Shown here one piece after another: positions 58,022 to 64,000 of a DNA stretch of 64,000 nucleotides. The notes beneath the pieces are model-generated. The model was not told where the DNA came from, searched no databases, and worked only from the letters and a program-made list of their open reading frames with translations. The position numbers were made by a program, and so were the translations under genes. The stretch spans positions 62,001 through 126,000 of the forward strand of contig CAYGTI010000007.1 of NCBI GenBank assembly GCA_964352785.1, read 5' to 3'. Source of the stretch: JACOMS01 sp964352785. Lineage in GTDB: Bacteria; Pseudomonadota; Alphaproteobacteria; Caulobacterales; Maricaulaceae. The stretch's first letter is position 1. Every line of letters starts with the position of its first letter.

Positions 58022-59410
58022 TCAGGAACCGCCCGGCTGATCTTTAATCTTTTCGTCAGCAATAGTCAGATTAAGCGTCCATTTCGCAGTGATTAAGACG
58101 GCTATCACGGCAAAACCGTTCGCCGTTAGACTAGCCCAACCCGGTGCCATTCTACCTATCGTCGCACTAAAAAGTAAAAAACTTGCTATATAAACAAACA
58201 AAGCTGCGCCGCGCACATAAATTGCCCGCTCTGGCCGGTTCGCGGCATAGAATATCGGGTAAAGCGGTGATATAACTCCAGTTAGCGCCGCTGCAGGCAC
58301 CAATAGCGAGGTCAAAGCCGCCGCTTGAACATAATCCGGCCCAAAAACTCCTCCAATAAGGAACGGCCCGAAAATAAACATCATCAGCGAGAGCAGCAAG
58401 CCGACACTTAAAAGAATAGCTCCGGCGCGCATGACAATCCGCCAAATTCTTCCGGCATCGCCATGCACCACGAGCTTGGCGAGTTCGGGATATATCACTT
58501 GATCCAAGAGCTTGAACCCCTCGGACATAAGTTTAGCGACATCGTCCGCAATTTTATACACGCCCGCCCACATTGCACCGAAAACCGCCATAACCAAAAG
58601 CAGCGGCAAATGAATCGTTCCTGTGTCCAAGGTGGAGTCGATATTTGACTTGATGACAAAGGGCCAGAGGCCGGGGCGTGGCCGGAAGAATTTTTGTTTG
58701 GCTTTGATGACCGGGCGAATCAACTTTCGTTTGGCAAGTTCCGCGATCGCCATACATATAAGACCCACATAAGAAATCAATGACGCCAAAAACCAAACGG
58801 CCAAAAACCCTTCAATGCCCCACCCGGCCTGCGCCGCATAAATCGATCCACAAAACCGGATGACCGGCATAATTAAGGCCTCAATAGCGAGAATGGTGAA
58901 CCTGTCAAAAAGCCTGAAGACACCAATTGACGTACCGATTTGCCGGGCAAAAATGACAAGACAATACAAAGCAGCATATTCGCGCAGCGTCGCAATATCG
59001 AGCCCTTGTCTAGGCTCCAGTCCTGGAAAACGGGCCGCAAGCCAAACGAAAACCCCGAACAAAAGCGCAGAGGCCAGGTAAGCAAAAACCACAGAGATGA
59101 AGTCCAACCTGATACCAAACTTAATGAGCCGGGCTAGGCCGTCTACATCGTTATTTTTTACGTCGTCCGTGCCAAACCGGATAATGCATTGCCAACTCTG
59201 AAAGGTGGCGACCTCTGAGAAAAACAGCATATAGGCATGCAGGAAAATTACTGTTCCAAATAGAACCGGGTCCAGTGCCTTGGTGGCGATCCACAAGGTT
59301 CCGATACCAAAAATCGCGCCGAGAGCTTTAGCCCCAACCATAAGCCCTGTATTAGCCGCGATGCGTTTGCCCACCGAGCGTGTTGACGTCACGGTAAGGT
59401 CGGCGCTCAT
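58022..59410 (-). CDS. Polysaccharide flippase-like (Wzx/MATE-type) membrane protein
   Basis: Integral membrane protein of 462 residues with about twelve to fourteen hydrophobic helices (for example near 20-40, 97-115, 160-180, 260-285, 335-355, 420-440). The overall plan and the N-terminal GKRIAANTGLMVGAKALGAIFGIG match the oligosaccharide flippase (Wzx, PST) superfamily, which moves lipid-linked glycans across the inner membrane. It overlaps the nucleotidyltransferase gene by four bases. Confidence 0.85.
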   Translation of the reverse strand: MSADLTVTSTRSVGKRIAANTGLMVGAKALGAIFGIGTLWIATKALDPVLFGTVIFLHAYMLFFSEVATFQSWQCIIRFGTDDVKNNDVDGLARLIKFGIRLDFISVVFAYLASALLFGVFVWLAARFPGLEPRQGLDIATLREYAALYCLVIFARQIGTSIGVFRLFDRFTILAIEALIMPVIRFCGSIYAAQAGWGIEGFLAVWFLASLISYVGLICMAIAELAKRKLIRPVIKAKQKFFRPRPGLWPFVIKSNIDSTLDTGTIHLPLLLVMAVFGAMWAGVYKIADDVAKLMSEGFKLLDQVIYPELAKLVVHGDAGRIWRIVMRAGAILLSVGLLLSLMMFIFGPFLIGGVFGPDYVQAAALTSLLVPAAALTGVISPLYPIFYAANRPERAIYVRGAALFVYIASFLLFSATIGRMAPGWASLTANGFAVIAVLITAKWTLNLTIADEKIKDQPGGS

Positions 59411-60159
59411 GAGTCCCGGGTGCGTAAAATTTGCTCCACCAGAACCTTGTCGGACGGTTTGTCCACATCAATTGCCGCTTCGGCAAACGGCAGGATCACA
59501 GCTTTAGCCGTCATGCCGAGACGCTTGGAGCCATATTGAAACGCACCGTTCATCGAGAGGCGGCCTGTGATGTAACTGAGCAATACGCCCCAACCGATAC
59601 TGGCGGCGAGACGCACTGGGCGTTTGCGAAAATGTTGTGCGCGGCGCCAAAACCTGATGGCTTCGAGGCCTTTGTTGTTGGCAATATAAAACAAGTTACA
59701 CCCGGAAACGGATCGGTCACTAAATGTCAAATACGTCCGCTTCACATGCGGGTAAGCGGGCTGAATGACCGTCTTATCGGCAAGGCCTACGCAAACGTCT
59801 GCGCCTGATTGTTGGGATTGTTCTATAAAGGACGTAATCATGTCAGGCGTTAGCAGCGGATGATCACAGGTCGTCATCAAGACCGGCAGCTTAATGCCCG
59901 CCTCCAGCGCGGCCAACGCGCTTCCGGCAGGCCCAGGGGCGCTCGGGGACTGCACGAGGCGCGCATCATAACCCGCATCAAAACCACTCACATGGTAAGG
60001 CGCTGCAAGCCCCCCCATATCAAGAGCCTGCAAAACATAATCAATCATGGGGCGGCCATTGATCGGAATAACCGCCTTTCGCTCTACGCCTGCCTCCTCA
60101 CACAGCAGGTCAACAACGCCTTCGCGCTGGCCCGCCAGTATCAAAACAGACACGTTCAT
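59407..60159 (-). CDS. MobA-like nucleotidyltransferase family protein
   Basis: Protein of 250 residues. The N-terminal VLILAGQREGVVDLLCEEAGVERKAVIPINGRPMIDYVLQALD matches the nucleotidyltransferase core, where LAGxxxG and the lysine bind NTP; a second site is LMTTCDHPLLTPDMI with the metal aspartate. It likely activates a sugar or polyol phosphate as an NDP derivative. It overlaps both neighbours, the flippase gene and the acetyltransferase gene, by four bases, so the three are coupled. Confidence 0.85.
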   Translation of the reverse strand: MNVSVLILAGQREGVVDLLCEEAGVERKAVIPINGRPMIDYVLQALDMGGLAAPYHVSGFDAGYDARLVQSPSAPGPAGSALAALEAGIKLPVLMTTCDHPLLTPDMITSFIEQSQQSGADVCVGLADKTVIQPAYPHVKRTYLTFSDRSVSGCNLFYIANNKGLEAIRFWRRAQHFRKRPVRLAASIGWGVLLSYITGRLSMNGAFQYGSKRLGMTAKAVILPFAEAAIDVDKPSDKVLVEQILRTRDS

Positions 60160-61304
60160 AAGGTTTTCTCATACATCCGGTAGGTCTTGTATTTTTTCGC
60201 GCTGGCCTGCTCGCAAATACGCACCATACTTTGATTATCTTCTAGAACCCAAGAGAGTTCACAATGGGTGAAGCCCTTTTTACGGCCGGCCTCAAACACG
60301 GTCTCGCAGAGCTTGGCGACAAGCGCGAGGCCTTTGCGGTTATTGTGATAGGATTTTCGCAACCCCATCAGTGGAATACGGGCTTGTTTTACGCCTGTGA
60401 CTTTAAGCCGAGTCAGCAGCTTCGCCCATCCTAGCGGCAACAGCTTTCCATCAAGATCATGAACTGCGGAATTAAGATCGGGAATCATCCAAATATAGGC
60501 CACAGCCTCACCGTCAATTTCCCCGACCCAGAAACCTTCTTTGAAAATAATCGGGCGAATGTCTTTGGCCATATGCGTGATCTGTGCATCGGAAAATGGA
60601 ATATAGCCCCAGTTCTCTGACCATGCATCGTTGAAAATATCCATCACCAAACGGACTTCTTCAAAAAACTTGCCCGCTCGCAAGGGCCGCACAACAATGC
60701 TGGGGTCTCTATCTGCCATCTTGACCATCATTTGTGTTGGGCGCGGGCGGGGATACCCGGCATGAAGATCAGCTTGAAAGGCATACATATCCACTGCTTT
60801 GGTCAGTCCAAAATCTTCGATCATTTTTTGATAATCAGAACGGCCATAGGGCATCATCATGACGGGTGGCGTCTCAAATCCGTCAACCAAGAGTCCACAT
60901 TCATCATTTACGCTCCATTGGGACGGACCGATCATGCGCTGCATATTTTTATGTTTGAGCCAATTCTGGGCTGTGTTCAGCAATGCCTCACCAACATCAT
61001 CATCGGCAATACAGTCAAAAAATCCAAAATGCCCGGCTCCGTCATTGTGGATCCTCAGATGCACATGATTAATAAAGGCCGCAATCCGCCCGACAACCGC
61101 GCCGCCGCGCCGTGCGAGGAAACAAGCCCTCTCATAATCAACGAGCGCCGGGTTGGCTTTTTCCGACATGTGATCTGTGCGCTCCATACGCAAGGGCGGC
61201 CGCCAGTGCGGCTCCCCCCGGTAGAGATCGTATGGAAAATCAATGAACGCCGCTTTATCTGCGTCGGTCTCAACTTTCAATATGTTTAAACTTGGCGCGG
61301 TCAC
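60156..61304 (-). CDS. Large GNAT-like acyltransferase family protein
   Basis: Protein of 382 residues. The GTG at 61304 is preceded by GGTGGAG four bases upstream, the better start; ATG 61322 gives six more residues. N-terminal region AAFIDFPYDLYRGEPHWRPPLRMER and a later GFFDCIADDDVGEALLNTAQNWLKHKNMQRMIGP fit a two-part GNAT-like fold of unknown acyl specificity. It is the first gene of the four-gene cluster with the nucleotidyltransferase, flippase and phosphatase genes. Confidence 0.82.
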   Translation of the reverse strand: MTAPSLNILKVETDADKAAFIDFPYDLYRGEPHWRPPLRMERTDHMSEKANPALVDYERACFLARRGGAVVGRIAAFINHVHLRIHNDGAGHFGFFDCIADDDVGEALLNTAQNWLKHKNMQRMIGPSQWSVNDECGLLVDGFETPPVMMMPYGRSDYQKMIEDFGLTKAVDMYAFQADLHAGYPRPRPTQMMVKMADRDPSIVVRPLRAGKFFEEVRLVMDIFNDAWSENWGYIPFSDAQITHMAKDIRPIIFKEGFWVGEIDGEAVAYIWMIPDLNSAVHDLDGKLLPLGWAKLLTRLKVTGVKQARIPLMGLRKSYHNNRKGLALVAKLCETVFEAGRKKGFTHCELSWVLEDNQSMVRICEQASAKKYKTYRMYEKTL

Positions 61305-61524
61305 ACACTCTCCACCCTTCACATAAGGCGCGTTTTCTGACCATATTACGCCGCAACGTCAACTCAAATGACAGACAGACGTATATCTAATAGATCACAC
61401 AGGCCCAAAAAAGACCTTCAATTTAGAGCAAAATATCGTAAACACCGCCCATTGGGTTGCCAGCTTCGCATGAGTGTGTCACGCCCGGTCAATAATACAA
61501 TAAACCAACTGCGCGTAAAACCCT

Positions 61525-62730
61525 ATGGGCCGTCTCAACCAATATTTATTTAAAAGGTCTGCCATCAATATTGGTGGCCTGATTGTTTTCGCGATTGCGG
61601 TTCTGCTGCTTGAGCGCCTACTGCGGATATTTGAAGTCGTTTCTAACTCCGTGAATCCGGCAAGCGATGCGACCTCCATGATCGTCAACCTGCTACCGCA
61701 CTATCTAGGGATTGCCGTCCCGATGGCGCTTTTGCTCGGCGTTATCATCACAGTAGATCGATTTAGCCGCTCCAGTGAGATAACGGCGGCCATGGGCGCA
61801 GGCATATCTCTGCTCCATATGACGAAACCGTTTTTACTTATTGCTCTATTTTTTGCCGGCTTGTCGCTTTTCATCGAAGGCTACATGCAGCCGATTGGCC
61901 GTTATAATTACCGGCAGGTCGAGCACATGATCAAACAGCAATCCTTTACGGCCGCCTTACGCGAAGGAACATTTACGCCCGTCGGTAACCGTACCTTTTT
62001 TGCCGGAACGGAGAAACCGGGCAATGCGATTGGCCCGATATTTATATACGAAAAACTGTTCAAAGATGGCGTTCCGGCAGGCGTTCGTATCACAACAGCT
62101 GCCGAGGGGCAGCTTAGCGTTCGCGAGCAAACCAATGAGCCTGTCCTAAGGCTCGCTGCGGGACAGACTTATCAAATCCTGCAAAGCCGGCAGCTTGACG
62201 GTGATTTCAGCTTCGAAGCTAGCAACATTGCCGGAGCAGCGTCGCATAAAAACTTCAGAGTGCGCGGCGAGGATGAACGCGAGCTGACTTCTGTTGAGCT
62301 GTTTAAAAACCGCAAAGGCGAGTTTTTTGGCAACATCGAAACATCTGTGAATAATGCTGCTCTTCACCTGCGCCTCGCCCGCGCTGCTTTGTTTCTTATC
62401 CTGCCATTCATCGCCGTCCCATTTGGGCTAAACTATGGGCGAAACCCGTCATCTGCAGGCATATTTATCGGCGTTGTGCTGTTGGTATCTTTGCAAAAAG
62501 CGCTTGAGTTTGGACAAAGCATGGGGGCAAATGGTCTCGTCGCGCCGTGGATGGGTATTTGGCCCATCATCGGCGTAACCGCCGCCTTTGCAGTTTATGT
62601 TTTTTGGAAAAGTGCCTACAAAATGAGCCAGCCGCCATTAACAGCGATCTCGCTCTACATTGCCCACATCACAGAACTTATCACACATAAAGCCGTGAAC
62701 TTTCGCAAAAAATTTGCTGAATCTTTCTAA
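61525..62730 (+). CDS. lptF: LPS export ABC transporter permease LptF
   Basis: Inner-membrane permease of 401 residues that, with LptG and LptB, extracts lipopolysaccharide for delivery to LptC/LptA. Six hydrophobic helices are visible, three before and three after a large periplasmic beta-jellyroll domain (about residues 130-270). Segments AVPMALLLGVIITVDRFSRSSEITAAMGAGIS near residue 73 include the LptB coupling helix. The stop overlaps lptG by one base. Confidence 0.94.
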   Translation: MGRLNQYLFKRSAINIGGLIVFAIAVLLLERLLRIFEVVSNSVNPASDATSMIVNLLPHYLGIAVPMALLLGVIITVDRFSRSSEITAAMGAGISLLHMTKPFLLIALFFAGLSLFIEGYMQPIGRYNYRQVEHMIKQQSFTAALREGTFTPVGNRTFFAGTEKPGNAIGPIFIYEKLFKDGVPAGVRITTAAEGQLSVREQTNEPVLRLAAGQTYQILQSRQLDGDFSFEASNIAGAASHKNFRVRGEDERELTSVELFKNRKGEFFGNIETSVNNAALHLRLARAALFLILPFIAVPFGLNYGRNPSSAGIFIGVVLLVSLQKALEFGQSMGANGLVAPWMGIWPIIGVTAAFAVYVFWKSAYKMSQPPLTAISLYIAHITELITHKAVNFRKKFAESF

Positions 62731-63824
62731 TGTGGAGTTTTCTCACATACCTCTCCAAAAGCTTTCTAACCATATGGTTGACCACGGTGTTTGGCTTTCT
62801 GGTGCTTATTGGCCTGCTCGACTCGCTTGCCAATGGAGGCGATATTCTAGCGGAGGGCGGAAACTTCATAGAGACGTTCCGGTACATGGCATACCGGGCT
62901 CCGGTTATCTTTGATCGCATTTTTATGTTTACGCTGGTCGTTGCAATGCTCTTAGTCTTTGTGCGCCTAATCCGCAGTCATGAACTTGTCGCCCTTCTGG
63001 GTTTTGGCATCTCGGTTCCCAAACAAATTGCACTTTTAGCCCCAATTGTGATCCTGACCAGCGCGGCATCTGTAACAGTCATAAACTTTGCTATGCCGCC
63101 TGCGGTTCGCGCTCTGCAAGCGTGGGGTATTGGTGAGTATAAAATCAAAAGCGTGTCACCGAAAAACCCGCTTTGGATGGAAGATAGCGGTAAAATCGTG
63201 CGCGTCTCCGCCCGCCTTGGCATGAATACCCTTGCCAATCTTGAGCTCTTCACCCGGGATGCGAACGGCATTGTGTCAACCGCGTTGTGGGCAGACCGCG
63301 CTATTTTCGACGGCAAAAGCTGGACACTGTATAACGTGCAAACCCTGCCCATTGAAGGCTCAAACGGAGAGCCCCGCATGGCCCTGCGCGAGATCAATCC
63401 CATCCCGTGGGAGACCAACCAAACTCCGGCCTCGATTGCCCGTCTCGCTGCTGAGCCCAGAGATTTATCAGTCCGGGATATGCGGAACTTTCGCGAAAGG
63501 GGAAACTCCGGCAGTAAACCGCGTTTTGCCTATGGGTTCTGGTTTTTGCACCGTATCACCCGTCCTTTGGCGGCGCTTATTCTACTGCTCTGCGCGGTAC
63601 CGATTATGCAGCGCACAGGGCGCGAGGATAATGGCGACAAAGCGCTGATAGTCGGCATCACACTCGGATTCATTTTCTTAATTATTGACGGCGCTATGGC
63701 GACATTTGCCACATCGGGCGGCATAGCTGTTGGCAGCGCTATAGCCTTACCGCTCTGTCTCTTCGCCTTGTTAGGGGCGTTCCTTTGCATCCGTACCGAG
63801 AGCCTCGGCGGCGGAGCCTCCTGA
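62730..63824 (+). CDS. lptG: LPS export ABC transporter permease LptG
   Basis: Partner permease of 364 residues with the same architecture: three N-terminal helices, a periplasmic domain (about 125-265) and three C-terminal helices. The stretch MLLVFVRLIRSHELVALLGFGIS near residue 73 is the coupling region. Paired gene order lptF-lptG is conserved. The stop overlaps the ATG of the next gene by one base. Confidence 0.94.
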   Translation: MWSFLTYLSKSFLTIWLTTVFGFLVLIGLLDSLANGGDILAEGGNFIETFRYMAYRAPVIFDRIFMFTLVVAMLLVFVRLIRSHELVALLGFGISVPKQIALLAPIVILTSAASVTVINFAMPPAVRALQAWGIGEYKIKSVSPKNPLWMEDSGKIVRVSARLGMNTLANLELFTRDANGIVSTALWADRAIFDGKSWTLYNVQTLPIEGSNGEPRMALREINPIPWETNQTPASIARLAAEPRDLSVRDMRNFRERGNSGSKPRFAYGFWFLHRITRPLAALILLLCAVPIMQRTGREDNGDKALIVGITLGFIFLIIDGAMATFATSGGIAVGSAIALPLCLFALLGAFLCIRTESLGGGAS

Positions 63825-64000
63825 TGGACAGACTTTTTATCGTCAATGAGCAGAGCCAAGCCGTTAAAACCAAAGGCTCCGTGCTCAAAGGGGTGTCTCC
63901 TCATGCCGCAACGGATGTTATCAGCGTCGCCGATTTTTCAGACATTGCGGACTTGGTGTCACGCGCCGCACAGTCCGGCTGCAAATGGGTGTTTATCGAG
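63824..64000 (+). CDS. Unidentified protein, N-terminal 59 residues, cut by window edge
   Basis: The ATG overlaps the lptG stop (TGATG), so it belongs to the lptFG operon. The visible peptide has a short acidic-hydrophobic pattern (MDRLFIVNEQSQAV ... GCKWVFIE) that recalls the start of diacylglycerol/sphingosine kinase-type domains, where a GGDGT motif would follow just beyond the edge. That guess cannot be tested here. Confidence 0.55.
   Translation, partial: MDRLFIVNEQSQAVKTKGSVLKGVSPHAATDVISVADFSDIADLVSRAAQSGCKWVFIE

Noticed and set aside
61368..61553. Plus-strand 61-codon ORF before lptF
   Set aside because: It overlaps the lptF start in another frame, has no ribosome-binding site and is highly basic without homology.

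Overview
The window looks like a chromosomal segment from an alphaproteobacterium. Gene content and order suggest a Caulobacterales/Maricaulales-type marine lineage (Hyphomonadaceae or Robiginitomaculaceae-like), but the genus is not established. Supporting signs are the order nrdR-rib genes-nusB-thiL, the block serS-surE-pcm, the mreBCD-mrdA-rodA cell-wall operon, many TonB-era marine-type lipoprotein peptidases, and moderate G+C with densely packed, often overlapping genes. I see no rRNA, tRNA, CRISPR array, prophage or intact insertion sequence.

Layout. 1-103: start of a sodium:solute symporter leaving the window. 190-5817 (minus): complete elongasome operon mreB-mreC-mreD-mrdA-rodA. 5948-7790 (minus): TVP38-like membrane protein, a candidate small RNA or terminated leader, and miaA; serB is divergent. 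8706-10148: three overlapping small genes. 10432-12412 (plus): tRNA-binding protein, thiamine-phosphate synthase, Sel1-repeat protein. 12428-18136 (minus): SUMF1-like protein, class II aldolase, glycerophosphodiesterase lipoprotein, flavin reductase-like protein, M3 peptidase. 18211-23077 (minus): nrdR, riboflavin genes, nusB and thiL. 23182-27476: peroxiredoxin, Nudix, GST and small proteins. 27729-35573: DUF917 lipoprotein, PfkB kinase, DUF885 lipoprotein, TspO-like protein, a GMC oxidoreductase remnant, and a deacylase/RimK pair. 35687-37306: an unusual alanine-rich protein encoded by a GCT trinucleotide tract. 37605-40691: ychF, pth, rplY and a helix-hairpin-helix lipoprotein. 40777-44707 (plus): MsrQ-like protein, then a GbsR/DUF4166 operon. 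44704-54531 (minus): housekeeping genes including mdh, pcm, surE, serS, gor, rpiA, glmU. 54628-61304: gph, a small conserved protein, an XRE regulator, an Asp/Asn hydroxylase-like protein and a four-gene putative envelope-glycan cluster. 61525-64000: lptF, lptG and a truncated gene.

How the genes fit together. Three themes dominate: envelope construction (elongasome, LptFG, GlmU, flippase cluster), cofactor synthesis (riboflavin, thiamine) and translation (MiaA, SerRS, Pth, L25, YchF, RimK). The riboflavin operon appears to lack its first two catalytic activities: RibBA has lost the zinc cysteines of GTP cyclohydrolase II, and the RibD homologue has no deaminase domain.

The signals most worth a second look are an AT-rich, roughly 92-residue insertion inside the catalytic domain of seryl-tRNA synthetase, a 75-codon alanine tract with no synonymous variation among its GCT codons, a promoter-hairpin-terminator unit upstream of the TVP38-like gene, the split riboflavin pathway, and a dispersed two-hairpin repeat present at two loci.
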